64,000 nt of DNA from Rhizobiales bacterium Y(2018) (GTDB taxonomy: Bacteria; Pseudomonadota; Alphaproteobacteria; Rhizobiales; Aestuariivirgaceae): NCBI GenBank assembly GCA_005502925.1, contig SCPD01000007.1, forward strand, positions 62,001 to 126,000, in the 5' to 3' direction. Both the position numbers and the translations under genes were made by a program. Below are positions 17,352-26,438 of the stretch, piece by piece; position 1 is the stretch's first letter, and every line of letters begins with the position of its first letter. The notes beneath the pieces were generated by a model. The model searched no databases, was not told the origin of the DNA, and worked only from the letters and a program-made list of their open reading frames with translations.

Positions 17352-17755
17352 GTGTGGTGCTTGACGCATCGCTGACGATCGCATGGTTCTTCGAGGACGA
17401 GCGCAGCACGCAGACCGAGGCGCTGCTTGATCGGACAGCTATCGAAGGCGCCATCGTCCCCAGCCATTGGAGGATCGAGGTTGCAAATGGCTTTCAAACG
17501 GCGATACGGCGCAAACGTATCGACCGTTCATATCGCAAACAGGCTATCGAGCAACTCGCAGCCCTTCGCATAGAAACAGATTCCGAGACCGCCCTCCATG
17601 TTTGGGCGGCCACGTTGGAGCTGGCTGATCAGCACGAGCTCACTGTTTACGATGCGGTATATCTTGAGCTGGCGATCAGGCGACACCTTCCCTTGGCCTC
17701 GCTCGACAGGGAATTGCTGGAGGCCGGACGCCGCTCAGGATTACCCAGCCTATGA
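17348..17755 (+). CDS. vapC: PIN-domain toxin, VapC family
   Basis: This is a 135-residue PIN-domain ribonuclease, probably cleaving tRNA or rRNA when released from its antitoxin. Acidic metal-binding residues are all present: Asp6 (VVLDAS), Glu44 (WRIEVANGF), Asp102 (VYDAVYLELA) and Asp120 (ASLDREL). It starts with GTG inside the antitoxin's last codons. The target is not predictable. With intact catalytic residues, the module looks functional. Confidence 0.92.
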   Translation: MSVVLDASLTIAWFFEDERSTQTEALLDRTAIEGAIVPSHWRIEVANGFQTAIRRKRIDRSYRKQAIEQLAALRIETDSETALHVWAATLELADQHELTVYDAVYLELAIRRHLPLASLDRELLEAGRRSGLPSL

Positions 17756-17839
17756 CGCTCATCCTGTCCGAAAGCACGAGGACCGGACGATACACTTCCG
17801 CCCGGCTATGCTCTAGTTAAGAGCAAAAGGGAGGCCGCC

Positions 17840-18292
17840 ATGCCAGGATTGTGGTTCGAGGAATTCGAGATCGGGAAAGTCTACAGCCATCCCATCACCC
17901 GGACGGTGACGGAAATGGACAATATGATGTTCTCCTGCCTCACCATGAATCCGCAGCCGCTCCATATCGACCGGCATTTCGCGGCCCAGACCGAATGGGG
18001 CCAGCCGCTCATGAACTCGCTGTTCACGCTCGGCCTGATGATCGGCATCTCGGTGAACGACCTGACGCTGGGCACCACCATCGCCAATCTCGGCATGACC
18101 GACGTGAAGTTCCCCGCCCCGCTGTTCCAGGGCGACACGGTCAACGTCACCACCGAGGTGATGGCCAAGCGCGAGAGCAAGTCGCGGCCGGGCGCCGGCA
18201 TCGTCGACTTCCAGCACAGGGCCTTCAAGCAGGACGGCACGCTGGTCGCCGAATGCCGCCGCCAGGCCTTCATGCGCAAGCGTCCGGCCTGA
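17840..18292 (+). CDS. MaoC-family hot-dog dehydratase
   Basis: This is a 150-residue single hot-dog-fold MaoC protein, a family of enoyl-CoA hydratases. The active-site helix reads TMNPQPLHIDRHF: Asn37 and His42 are present, but the Asp that R-specific hydratases carry just before this Asn is a Thr/Met stretch here. That variant is seen in MaoC proteins that travel with CitE-like lyases. It is 10 bases upstream of such a lyase gene, so the pair probably acts on a branched or C4-C5 acyl-CoA. The substrate is unknown. Confidence 0.88.
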   Translation: MPGLWFEEFEIGKVYSHPITRTVTEMDNMMFSCLTMNPQPLHIDRHFAAQTEWGQPLMNSLFTLGLMIGISVNDLTLGTTIANLGMTDVKFPAPLFQGDTVNVTTEVMAKRESKSRPGAGIVDFQHRAFKQDGTLVAECRRQAFMRKRPA

Positions 18293-18302
18293 GGCTCAAG
18301 TC

Positions 18303-19127
18303 ATGCGCTCCCTCCTCTTCGTCCCCGCCGACAGCGAGAAGAAGCTCCCCAAGGCGCTGGCCAGCGCCGCCGATGTGGTGATCCTCGATCTGGAGGACTC
18401 GGTGGCGCTCGCCGACAAGCCCAAGGCCCGCGGTCTCGCCCGCGAGGTCCTGTCCGCGCCGCGCGGCCGGGCGAAGCTGTTCGTGCGCGTCAATGCCTTG
18501 ACGAGCGGCCTCACCGGCGCCGATCTCGACGCCGTCACGGGGGCGTTGCCCGACGGCCTCCTTCTGCCGAAATCGGAATCGGGCGCCGATGTGAAGCGTC
18601 TGATCGCCCTGGCCCGGCTGCCCGTCCTCGCGATCACCACCGAGACGGCGGCCTCGATGTTCAATCTCGGCACCTATGGCGATTGCGGGCCTGAGCTTCT
18701 CGGCCTCACCTGGGGCATGGAGGATCTGGCGGCGGCTCTCGGCGCGCAATCGAACCGCGATGCGCAAGGCCGCCCCACCGCGCCATACGAGCTTGCCAGA
18801 ACCCTGTGCCTCATCGGCGCACGCGCCGCCGGCGTCGAGCCGGTCGATGGCGTTTATGCCAATTTCCGCGATCTCGCCGGCCTGGAGGCGCAATGCCGCG
18901 ACGCGGTGCGCGACGGCTTCACCGCCAAGATGTGCATCCATCCCAACCAGGTCGAGGTGATCAACCGCATTTTCACCCCCTCGCCCGAGGCGATCGCCAA
19001 AGCGCGGCGCATTGTCGACGCCTTTGCACAGGCAGGTGATGCCGGCGTCATCGGTCTCGACGGCGAGATGCTCGACGTGCCGCATCTGAAGGCGGCGAAG
19101 GCGTTGCTGGCGCGCGTAACGAGCTAG
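18303..19127 (+). CDS. CitE-like lyase (HpcH/HpaI aldolase family, malyl/citramalyl-CoA type)
   Basis: This is a 274-residue TIM-barrel CitE-like enzyme. It has the N-terminal RSLLFVPADSEKKLPKA, the metal- and substrate-binding region VVILDLEDSVALADKPKAR, the Arg of LFVRVNAL, an acidic residue in ITTETAASMFNL, and the C-terminal TAKMCIHPNQVEVINRIF. Stand-alone proteins of this type are malyl-, beta-methylmalyl- or citramalyl-CoA lyases or thioesterases, rather than citrate lyase subunits. No citrate lyase alpha or gamma gene is near. It is coupled to the MaoC gene, and its end overlaps the convergent flavin reductase by 4 bases. Confidence 0.88.
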   Translation: MRSLLFVPADSEKKLPKALASAADVVILDLEDSVALADKPKARGLAREVLSAPRGRAKLFVRVNALTSGLTGADLDAVTGALPDGLLLPKSESGADVKRLIALARLPVLAITTETAASMFNLGTYGDCGPELLGLTWGMEDLAAALGAQSNRDAQGRPTAPYELARTLCLIGARAAGVEPVDGVYANFRDLAGLEAQCRDAVRDGFTAKMCIHPNQVEVINRIFTPSPEAIAKARRIVDAFAQAGDAGVIGLDGEMLDVPHLKAAKALLARVTS

Positions 19128-19720
19128 TCCGGCCGGCGCATGCGCCAGGCGGCTTCCACCGTCGCATATTCGCTGTAACCCATGCGCGCGATCGGCCGCA
19201 TCGCGGCGGTGTCGACACGACCGTCCTGGATGAAACGATCGTCGATATAGATACCGACCACGCGCCCGATGATTGCATATTGATGTGCATCGCCGTGATC
19301 GTCCGGAAGCGGAACGATCTGGAACAACCGGCATTCGAGCGCCGCCGGGCTTTCCTTGACGCGGGGCGGCTTGACGAAGCGCGACGGCTCGGGCGTCAGC
19401 CCCGCCAGCTTGAATTCATCGACATCGGGCGCGACGCGCGCCGAGGACATGTTCATCGGCTCGCGCAGATCATAGGTCGCGAGATTGATGACGAATTCCG
19501 ACATCGCTTCGATATTGGTGAGAGAGTCCTTCATGCCGCCCGAGCCGATCACGACATAATGCGGCTGCTCGGCGATGGCGTTGAAGAAGCTGTAAGGCGC
19601 CAGATTGGGAATGCCGGTCTTGGCCATGCTCGACACCCAGCCGATCGGCCGCGGCGCCACGATGGCCTTGAAGGGATCGTTGGGCAGACCGTGCTTGTTG
19701 TCGATCGCGTCGTAATGCAT
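19124..19720 (-). CDS. Flavin reductase-like / FMN-binding split-barrel protein
   Basis: This is a 198-residue flavin reductase family protein (FMN-binding split barrel). It contains APRPIGWVSSMAKTGIPNLAPYSFFNAIA, the typical flavin-contact block, and SEFVINLATYDLREPMN. Members either supply reduced flavin to a monooxygenase or have other FMN roles. No monooxygenase is adjacent, so the partner is unknown. Its start overlaps the stop of the HAD phosphatase gene (TGATG), and the nitroreductase gene is upstream, making a three-gene minus-strand unit. Confidence 0.85.
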   Translation of the reverse strand: MHYDAIDNKHGLPNDPFKAIVAPRPIGWVSSMAKTGIPNLAPYSFFNAIAEQPHYVVIGSGGMKDSLTNIEAMSEFVINLATYDLREPMNMSSARVAPDVDEFKLAGLTPEPSRFVKPPRVKESPAALECRLFQIVPLPDDHGDAHQYAIIGRVVGIYIDDRFIQDGRVDTAAMRPIARMGYSEYATVEAAWRMRRPD

Positions 19721-20430
19721 CAGCCGAGCTTTCTGAGCAGTGCAGGCAGATCGGCGATGCTGGCGATCACATGATCGGCGAGCGGCGCCAGATGATCGGT
19801 GGCGGAATTGCCGGTGAGCACGCCGATGGCGAGCCCGGCGCCGGCATCATGCGCCGTTTCCATGTCGTGTGGATTGTCGCCGACCATCGCCACTTCACTG
19901 GCCTTGATGCCGATCGCATCGGCGAAGGCATGGATCATGTCGCCATGGGGCTTGGGCCGCGCCACGCTGTCGGCGCCGAGAATGACATCGAAGAGATCGG
20001 CGGCATCGAGAGCCCGCATGTGCAGCGTCGCCGAGGCGGCGGTGTCGTTGGTGCCCACCCCGAGCCTGAGTTTCATCGCATGGAGCTCACTGAGGACCGG
20101 CTTCAGCGGCATCAGCGATTTGAGATGTTTCACGCCGAGATGGGCGTAATCGACATTGAGCAGCCGCATCTTATCTTTGACGCCCGCTTCGTCGAGATCC
20201 GGCCACCACACATTGACGATGTCGCGTGTCGTGCCTTGCGCCAGCACCGAGCCGGCGCGGAAGGCGCCGATCTCGGGATCGTAGCCCGCCGCCATGAATT
20301 TGGCCTCGATGGCCGGAGGCGTCAGATCGGCGAAGATCTCCGAAAGGAGCTCGCGATAGACCGGCACCCAGGTGCCGGTCACGTCGATCAGCGTGCCGTC
20401 CTTGTCGAAGAGAACGCCTTTGATCGCCAT
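19720..20430 (-). CDS. HAD-family phosphatase (phosphoglycolate-phosphatase-like)
   Basis: This is a 236-residue HAD hydrolase. Motif I is LFDKDGTLID (Asp9, Asp11), motif II is the Thr of GVGTNDTAAS, the Lys is in ARPKPHGDM, and motif IV is MVGDNPHDMETAHDAG. The alpha-helical cap between motifs I and II fits the phosphoglycolate phosphatase/phosphatase subgroup. The substrate cannot be told. It is the middle gene of a tight unit, 4 bases after the nitroreductase stop. Confidence 0.88.
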   Translation of the reverse strand: MAIKGVLFDKDGTLIDVTGTWVPVYRELLSEIFADLTPPAIEAKFMAAGYDPEIGAFRAGSVLAQGTTRDIVNVWWPDLDEAGVKDKMRLLNVDYAHLGVKHLKSLMPLKPVLSELHAMKLRLGVGTNDTAASATLHMRALDAADLFDVILGADSVARPKPHGDMIHAFADAIGIKASEVAMVGDNPHDMETAHDAGAGLAIGVLTGNSATDHLAPLADHVIASIADLPALLRKLG

Positions 20431-20434
20431 GGGC

Positions 20435-21022
20435 CTAACCGTGCCAGCGCGTCAGCAGCGCCTGCGGATCGGGGCGCGGACGGTCCTCGAGCGGCGCGGT
20501 GGGCGTGCCGAGATAGACGACGCCGACGACCTTCTCGGTCTCACTCAGGCCCATCGCCTTGCCGATCTCGGCGTCATAGGCGATCCAGTCGGTATTCCAC
20601 TGGGCGCCGATCCCCTGCGCCGCGGCGGCGAGCAGCATGTTCTGGGTGACGGCACCGGCCGAGAGCAGCTGCTCCCATTCGGGGATTTTCACGTGCGGGC
20701 CGGCCTTGGAGACCACCACGATGACGGTGGGCGCGCGCAGGAACAGGTTGCGCTGGAATTCGAGCGAGTCCGCCCCGTGCTCAGGGTGGAGCTTCTGCCA
20801 GCGGGCTTTCAGCTGATGGCCGAATTTGCCGCGCGCCTCGCCCTCGAACAGGACGAAGCGCCAGGGGGCGAGCTTGCCGTGATCGGGCACCCGCACCGCG
20901 ATGTCGAGAATGGTCTTGAGCTGCTCAGGCGTGGGGCCCGGCTCCCCCATCGTTTTGACGGAGGCCGATTTGCGGGTCTTGAGGAGGGAAAGGGCGGAGG
21001 ACGTGTCGTTGAGGCTGATCAT
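20435..21022 (-). CDS. Nitroreductase-family FMN protein
   Basis: This is a 195-residue oxygen-insensitive nitroreductase family protein. The FMN phosphate-binding N-terminus is LKTRKSASVKTMGEPGPT. The segments VRVPDHGKLAPWRFVLFEGE and AAAAQGIGAQWNTDW are typical of the YdjA-like subgroup. It is the first gene of the nitroreductase/HAD/flavin-reductase unit. The presence of two flavin enzymes in one unit suggests redox handling of a common metabolite, but this is inference. Confidence 0.88.
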   Translation of the reverse strand: MISLNDTSSALSLLKTRKSASVKTMGEPGPTPEQLKTILDIAVRVPDHGKLAPWRFVLFEGEARGKFGHQLKARWQKLHPEHGADSLEFQRNLFLRAPTVIVVVSKAGPHVKIPEWEQLLSAGAVTQNMLLAAAAQGIGAQWNTDWIAYDAEIGKAMGLSETEKVVGVVYLGTPTAPLEDRPRPDPQALLTRWHG

Positions 21023-21095
21023 GGCCGCCTAACAAGGGAACCCGCCGGCTAAAGTCAAGTTCGGAAACAACAAAGCTCAAATGCGCGGCTTGGTA

Positions 21096-21110
21096 TTAAC
21101 CAAATATTAA
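21096..21110. promoter_or_regulatory. Perfect CtrA box (TTAA-N7-TTAA)
   Basis: TTAA at 21096-21099 and TTAA at 21107-21110 are separated by exactly 7 bases (ccaaata). The site lies between the divergent nitroreductase and secreted-protein genes, 85-99 bases upstream of the latter's ATG. It matches the alphaproteobacterial CtrA consensus. Binding is not demonstrated. Confidence 0.55.
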
Positions 21111-21194
21111 GCATAAGATTGAGCCCGGCCGCCAAGTCGTGTTGGCTATGGCCGCTGACCGAGCTGGTCGGGGGATCAAGGGGAGAGTTCGAGA

Positions 21195-22076
21195 ATGCAT
21201 CAGGGCCGCCTACTGCTTGCACTTCTGGCGGCCCTGCTTCTGCCTGCCCCGGCGCTTGCCGCCTCCTCAACCGCCGCCATCGACCGCTCGCCCGAAATCG
21301 AGGACGTCCAGAGCGACGTTGCGTCCGAGATCCGCATCGAGCTGACCAATCCCGGCCAGGAAGGCCTCTTCCTCAATGCCAGGCTGAGCGAGGATGGCGG
21401 CCTCATCAACCTGCCGATCTCCTGGCAGATCAAGGCGTATGGCGGCGAGACCCTGCTCACCCGCGATGCCGAATTCGCCGAGCTGCCGGCCGAGCCCGGC
21501 GACTATATCGTCGAGGCGCGCTACGGCATGGTCCAGGTCGAGCGCAAGGTGACTCTGCTCGAGGGCCAGCGCCTCGGCGTGACCTTCGTGCTGAATGCCG
21601 GCGGCTTGCGCATCCTGCCCAAGCTGCAGCAGATCGGCCTGCCCGCCGCCCGCCCCTTCACCAGCATCTACAAGGCGTCGGGCATCGACGGCGGCACCCT
21701 GGTGGCGATCACCGACGAGCCGGGCGAGATCCTGCGCGTCGGCGCCGGCGCCTACCGCATCGAGAGCCGCTTCCAGCCCGGCAATGCCTCGGCGATGACC
21801 GAAGTCACCGTGAAGCCGGGCCTGCTCTCGGCGGTCGAGATCGACATGAGCGCCGGCATCGCCCGCCTGGCGGCTCCCGGCCGCGAGGACAGCGAAGTGA
21901 TCTGGTTCATCACCGACGCCAAGGGCGAGGCGCTGCCGGGTGTCCCCGGCCCCTCAGCCGATGTCGTGCTGAAGCCCGGCCGCTATAAGCTCCGCACACG
22001 GATCGATGGCAGCGAGAAGACCTCGGCCTTCACCATCGAACCCGGCAAGGTCAGCGCCATCATCCAATCTAATTAG
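21195..22076 (+). CDS. Secreted protein with three PEGA-like beta repeats, function unknown
   Basis: This is a 293-residue periplasmic protein. It has a signal peptide of about 22 residues (LLALLAALLLPAPALA), then a beta-rich body. Three related units can be seen around LPAEPGDYIVEARYGMVQVE, VGAGAYRIESRFQPGNA and LKPGRYKLRTRIDGSE. Each is a 'proline-glycine-x-tyrosine' turn followed by a strand pair and an 'xVxPGxxxxV' segment, like PEGA or carboxypeptidase-regulatory-like folds. I do not recognise a named family. It is preceded by a perfect CtrA box, so it may be a cell-cycle-regulated envelope protein. It ends directly against the convergent cyclase gene. Confidence 0.75.
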   Translation: MHQGRLLLALLAALLLPAPALAASSTAAIDRSPEIEDVQSDVASEIRIELTNPGQEGLFLNARLSEDGGLINLPISWQIKAYGGETLLTRDAEFAELPAEPGDYIVEARYGMVQVERKVTLLEGQRLGVTFVLNAGGLRILPKLQQIGLPAARPFTSIYKASGIDGGTLVAITDEPGEILRVGAGAYRIESRFQPGNASAMTEVTVKPGLLSAVEIDMSAGIARLAAPGREDSEVIWFITDAKGEALPGVPGPSADVVLKPGRYKLRTRIDGSEKTSAFTIEPGKVSAIIQSN

Positions 22077-25000
22077 TCACAATGCCGCGATGGCGTCGTC
22101 GAGCACCTTGCTGGCGCGCACGAAATTGAGCTTGCGGCCAAAGGCGGCGACCCGTTCGAGCTCCGCCCTCACCTTCTCTGACCGCTCGCCCTGGCCGAAG
22201 CGGCTGAGTATGCGGGCACGGTCGATGAGGAATTGTGCCCAGGGAAACGGCTCTTTCGCGGCATAGGCTTCCAGCGCCTGCGTAAACGTTTCAGCCACCG
22301 CCCATTCCCGGCGCTTCAGCGACGCCGTCATCATGTGGCTGTTGAAATACATGTGATTGTGGCTCGGCGCCCCCGACGCCAATATCGCCCGGGCTTTCGC
22401 GATATGGCGGGCGCGCTCGTCCTCATCGCCCGAGAGCTCAGCCAAAAGACCCAGCACGATCGGTCCCATGTAATTGAGCCCGGTCTCCTCGCAGAGTTGA
22501 TAAGCGAGCGCGGTATAGTGGCGGGCCTCATCCATCTTGCCGTCGACCATCGCCAGTTCGGCGAAGAACATCTTGCTCTCCGCCTCGAAGCGCTTGGCGC
22601 CCAGAGCGATGGCGATCTCATCCGCCTTCGCCGCATGCACCCGCGCGGCATCGAGCTCATCGGCTTCGAACAAGGCAAAGTAACTGCAATGATGGGCGAT
22701 CATCGCGGCGCGCCGCGCGCCTGCCCGTTCGGCGAGCGCCAGCGCCTCGCGATTATAGTCATTGGCCTCGCGCCATTCGCCTTTGGACAACGCCGTGATC
22801 GCGCACATCGGCAGATTGGCCGCCTCGATGCGCCCGAAACCTTCCTTGCGCGCCAGCGCGACGCAGCGCGTGAAGGCGTCATAGGCGCTGAGCATGCGGC
22901 CATTGGCGTAATAGCCGTCGCCGAGCCCCCCCAATGCGCGGATCTCGGCCTCGACCGATCCCGCCTCGCGCGCGAAGTCGAGCGCCTTCTGGTGCTCGGC
23001 CAGGCATTCGACGAGCCTTCCTTGCGGGAACAGCAGATTGCCGCGCAGGTGATGGGCGCGCGACAGCTCTCGCAGGAGCTTGTCCTCCTCGGCGATCGCC
23101 ATGGCGCGATCGAGCGCCGCATTGGCCTCTGCAAAACGGTCGGCGAGCCTGAGGCTCTGCGCGAAGTCGATATTGGCGCGGCAGAGCAGCGCCCGATCCT
23201 CCTCCGCGAGCTGCAATGCCTCAGGCCAGACGGCGAGCGAAGGTGCGACCTGGCCGGTCTCGAGCAGCATCTCACCCCGCCGCGTCAGGAGCTCGGCCTT
23301 GAAGCGCCCGTCGCCGGCGAGCGCCACGGCGCGCGCATTGAGCGCGATCGCCGCCTCATGATGATAGATCGCCCATTCGCCCTGCGCGGCGGCATCATAG
23401 GCGGCAGCGGCACCCGGATCCTGCGCCTGGTCGAGATGGCTTGCAGCGAGCAGCTTGTCGCGCGCGCCAAACCATTGCGCCGCTTTGACATGCAGCGCCT
23501 GGCGGCGCGACTTGGGCAGCGTGCCATAGGTCGCCTCGCGCACCAAGGCGTGGACGAACTCGAAGCCCTGCGCGCCGGGACGGACGAGGAAGGCATCGAT
23601 CAAGGCGCGCAAGGGCAACGCCTTGCCGTCGCTCAGATGGTCGATCTCCTCCTGGCTGAAGCGCTGGCCCAGCACGGATGCCGTCTGCACGTTACGCCGG
23701 TCACTTTCGCTCAGGCGATCGAGGCGCGCCACGATGAGGCTTTGGATCGATTGCGGCAGCGCTTCACCGCCCGCCCCGGTCTTGTGATGGAGCAACTGGA
23801 CCAGAAACAGCGGGTTGCCGGCGGCGCGCACCAGAACGTCCTTCACCAGCCCGCTCTTGCCCTCGAGCATCTGTTCGGCAAGGCTTTGCGCGTCCTTGTC
23901 GGGCAAGGCGGAAAGATCGATCGTCGTCAATGGCGTCGGCGCGATGCGGGCGCGATAGCCGGCATCGAGCGGATCGCTTTCCGGACGCGCGGTGACCAAC
24001 AGCGTGATCGGATGTGTCGCGGCGGCCGCGGCGAGCGCCACCAGAACGTCGAGGCCATCCGCATCGATCCAGTGCAGATCCTCGATGGTGATGAGCAGCG
24101 GCTTTCCATGCGCGGCGAGGCCGGCGATCCTGCTGAGGGTCTGCGAGCGCGCGGTACGCCGGCCGGCCATGTCGAATGTGTCGAGGACGCGGGCCAGCCG
24201 TGCCGGAAGCCCCGTGCCCAGGAGATCATGCAGGAACGCCTCCTCGCGCTCGCCGAGGCCGGCGCGGCCGACAAAGGCGGCAATGTCCTCGCCATCGACG
24301 CCGAGCAGCGCCTGGGTGACCTGCTGGCGCAATTGCGACTGGCTGCCGGCGCCGAAGCTCATCACCGCCGCCGACAGGCAGCGGCAGTTGCGCCGCCGCG
24401 CCGCGCTCATCGCCTGGTCGAGGAGCCGGCTCTTGCCGATACCGGCTTCGCCGCGGATATAGACGATCCGCCCGATCTTCTCACGCGCCGTGAGATCGAG
24501 CTGTGCTTCGATCTGGCGCAACTCCGCCTTGCGCCCGACGAAAGGCAAGTCCTCGATGTCGGGCTTCGGCTCCAGCGACGAAAGCCTGAACACGGCCTGA
24601 GCCGCGGCAAAACCGTCGAGTTGGTGCCGCCCGAAGTCTTCGAGCGCGTAACGCTGTGCGACGGCCGAGGCGAGGTCGTCCGACAGCAGGATCTCGCCGC
24701 GCTTGGCGAGATCGCACAAGCGGGCCGCCAGATTGACCGACGATCCGGTGATCGTATAGGGCCGGTGCACGTCGCTGCCCGTCGAGGCCGCGAGCACCGT
24801 GCCGGCGGCGAGGCCGCAATGCACATCGAGATGGGCGCCGCCGTACCGCTGGGCGAGCGGCGCCAGTCCCTCGCGGATGCCGATGGCGGCGGCGACGGCG
24901 CGCTCGGCATCATCGCCATGGGCGACCGGCGCCCCGAACACCGCCATGACACAGTCCCCGATATGTTTGTCGACGGTGCCGCCGACCTTCACGATCACGC

Positions 25001-25298
25001 TGTCGGTCATGGCGAAGAAGTCGTTGAGGAGGCGCTGCACGTCTTCGGGGTCGCGCTCGCCCGAAAGTGCTGTAAAGCCCGAAAGATCGGCGAAAAGCAC
25101 GGTCACCGGCCGCAATTCGCTGTCGGGCGAACGCATTTCCACCGGCGCCGACAGCGAAGCGCCACATTCACCGCAGAAGCGCGCGCCCGGCGGATTGGAC
25201 GCCCCGCAGGCGCGGCAGGCGGCCGACAGCGCCCCGCCGCAAGCGGTGCAGAAGCGTTGGCCGGGCTTGGCGGGCGCGCCACAGGCTGTGCAGTTCAT
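22077..25298 (-). CDS. Zinc-ribbon / class III nucleotidyl cyclase / AAA ATPase / TPR signalling protein
   Basis: This is a 1073-residue multidomain protein. Two zinc ribbons come first: eight Cys as four CxxC pairs at 3/6, 17/20, 28/31 and 42/45. A class III cyclase domain (about 62-235) has both metal Asp residues (LFADLSGFTAL, Asp71; KHIGDCVMA, Asp115), a Lys in VDKHIGD, and the transition-state Asn/Arg in SSVNLAARL, so it should be active. An AAA/STAND ATPase follows, with Walker A RGEAGIGKSR and ITIEDLHWID, then about 400 residues of TPR-like helices. It probably makes cAMP in response to a ligand or partner sensed by the TPRs. It has no membrane segment and is monocistronic. Confidence 0.92.
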   Translation of the reverse strand: MNCTACGAPAKPGQRFCTACGGALSAACRACGASNPPGARFCGECGASLSAPVEMRSPDSELRPVTVLFADLSGFTALSGERDPEDVQRLLNDFFAMTDSVIVKVGGTVDKHIGDCVMAVFGAPVAHGDDAERAVAAAIGIREGLAPLAQRYGGAHLDVHCGLAAGTVLAASTGSDVHRPYTITGSSVNLAARLCDLAKRGEILLSDDLASAVAQRYALEDFGRHQLDGFAAAQAVFRLSSLEPKPDIEDLPFVGRKAELRQIEAQLDLTAREKIGRIVYIRGEAGIGKSRLLDQAMSAARRRNCRCLSAAVMSFGAGSQSQLRQQVTQALLGVDGEDIAAFVGRAGLGEREEAFLHDLLGTGLPARLARVLDTFDMAGRRTARSQTLSRIAGLAAHGKPLLITIEDLHWIDADGLDVLVALAAAAATHPITLLVTARPESDPLDAGYRARIAPTPLTTIDLSALPDKDAQSLAEQMLEGKSGLVKDVLVRAAGNPLFLVQLLHHKTGAGGEALPQSIQSLIVARLDRLSESDRRNVQTASVLGQRFSQEEIDHLSDGKALPLRALIDAFLVRPGAQGFEFVHALVREATYGTLPKSRRQALHVKAAQWFGARDKLLAASHLDQAQDPGAAAAYDAAAQGEWAIYHHEAAIALNARAVALAGDGRFKAELLTRRGEMLLETGQVAPSLAVWPEALQLAEEDRALLCRANIDFAQSLRLADRFAEANAALDRAMAIAEEDKLLRELSRAHHLRGNLLFPQGRLVECLAEHQKALDFAREAGSVEAEIRALGGLGDGYYANGRMLSAYDAFTRCVALARKEGFGRIEAANLPMCAITALSKGEWREANDYNREALALAERAGARRAAMIAHHCSYFALFEADELDAARVHAAKADEIAIALGAKRFEAESKMFFAELAMVDGKMDEARHYTALAYQLCEETGLNYMGPIVLGLLAELSGDEDERARHIAKARAILASGAPSHNHMYFNSHMMTASLKRREWAVAETFTQALEAYAAKEPFPWAQFLIDRARILSRFGQGERSEKVRAELERVAAFGRKLNFVRASKVLDDAIAAL

Positions 25299-25361
25299 GA
25301 AGCTCGTCCCATCGTCGATCTGTCACCGGCATTATCGCCCGGCCCGGGCTACTTGTCGCCC

Positions 25362-26399
25362 TTACATTTCGCACCGGGCAGCGGCAGGCCAGCGCGCCGA
25401 CTGCCGCAGCGACGCCTCGTCGATATGGGCGAGGAACGGGGTCGCCTTGAAGGTGGCGAGGACGAGTTTTTCATTCTCGGCACTGCTGAAGGGGCGGAAC
25501 AGCCGGGCGACATTTCCCTCACCTTCATCGATGTCGATGAACAGCGGCGGCGACGCGCAGGAGGTCTCGAAGCCGGCGAGGCCGGCCGAGCGGATCATGG
25601 CCTTGCCGCGCGTATGCCACTGAACGCTCCGCCCGGCCAGGTCATAGACGATGCTCCATTGCGTGCGGCCGCTCTGGGCGACATCCGCCAGGGCGGCGAA
25701 GGCTTTCGCCACCGGATCATCCGCTGGGTCGCGCGGGCTCTGCTGGGCCAGGCCGGCGCGGGTGAAGCGCGCCAGGGAGCCGCTGCCGGTCGCCTGCGCC
25801 ACCCCGCTCTTCACGTCCCGCATGAAATCCAGTGAGCGCGCATAGGTGTCATTGGCGAGCGCAGCGACCGGGAGGCCATCGTCCCGCCGGATCACCGCCT
25901 TGCCATCGAGATATTCGACGACAGCCGCATGTCCTTGCGCGTCCATCAGCTTGTAATGCAGCGGGATGCGGCTTTCGATACGGACTTTGGCGATCGCCTT
26001 GAGTGCGTCATCGACGGTTGCCGATGTGTCGAGGACATATTGCATCCATTCGGCGACGCCTATGGTCGGCCGGTCGTCGGGCGCCTCATAGAGCGCTTCG
26101 TCGAGCCACATCTGGCTCGTCGCCAGCCCCGCCTCGTTCATGCCGGTCATCGGCGAGTCGCGGCCGAACATGTTGAAGGTGATCGAGGCATACCGCGCCT
26201 GCCAGCGCGCCGGCCGGCCTTCCGTCTCCGAAACCTTGGCGAGGCCCCTCTTGTTGATTAGCACCACCGCCTGCCCGATCGGAAAATCGAAATTATAGGC
26301 AAGGATGGGACGCGTCCGGTCGGTGAAGGCGATGGTCGTGCAGGCGTCCGCCGCAGCCGGCAGAAAGGCCAGGAGAAGGAGAAGCAGGAGACGCGGCAT
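25362..26399 (-). CDS. Periplasmic linear amide C-N hydrolase (choloylglycine hydrolase/penicillin V acylase family)
   Basis: This is a 345-residue Ntn hydrolase with a signal peptide whose cleavage (ADA before Cys20) would expose the catalytic Cys as the new N-terminus (CTTIAFTDRTRPILAYNFDF). Further family features are the Asn/Asp of YNFDFPIG, MTGMNEAGLATSQMWL and the conserved Asn in ALANDTYARS. Gram-negative members act on penicillin V, N-acyl homoserine lactones or other amides in the periplasm. The exact substrate is unknown. It precedes the EamA exporter by about 40 bases on the same strand side but is probably transcribed separately. Confidence 0.87.
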   Translation of the reverse strand: MPRLLLLLLLAFLPAAADACTTIAFTDRTRPILAYNFDFPIGQAVVLINKRGLAKVSETEGRPARWQARYASITFNMFGRDSPMTGMNEAGLATSQMWLDEALYEAPDDRPTIGVAEWMQYVLDTSATVDDALKAIAKVRIESRIPLHYKLMDAQGHAAVVEYLDGKAVIRRDDGLPVAALANDTYARSLDFMRDVKSGVAQATGSGSLARFTRAGLAQQSPRDPADDPVAKAFAALADVAQSGRTQWSIVYDLAGRSVQWHTRGKAMIRSAGLAGFETSCASPPLFIDIDEGEGNVARLFRPFSSAENEKLVLATFKATPFLAHIDEASLRQSARWPAAARCEM

Positions 26400-26438
26400 G
26401 AGGTGAGAATACCATGCCGCGCCGGGCCCCGGCGTGAC

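Noticed and set aside
22233-25835. 1200-codon open frame on the plus strand opposite the cyclase gene
   Set aside because: It is a mirror of the strongly conserved minus-strand cyclase/AAA/TPR gene and its Ntn-hydrolase neighbour. Its translation is compositionally biased (Arg/His/Gly-rich) and has no family motif.
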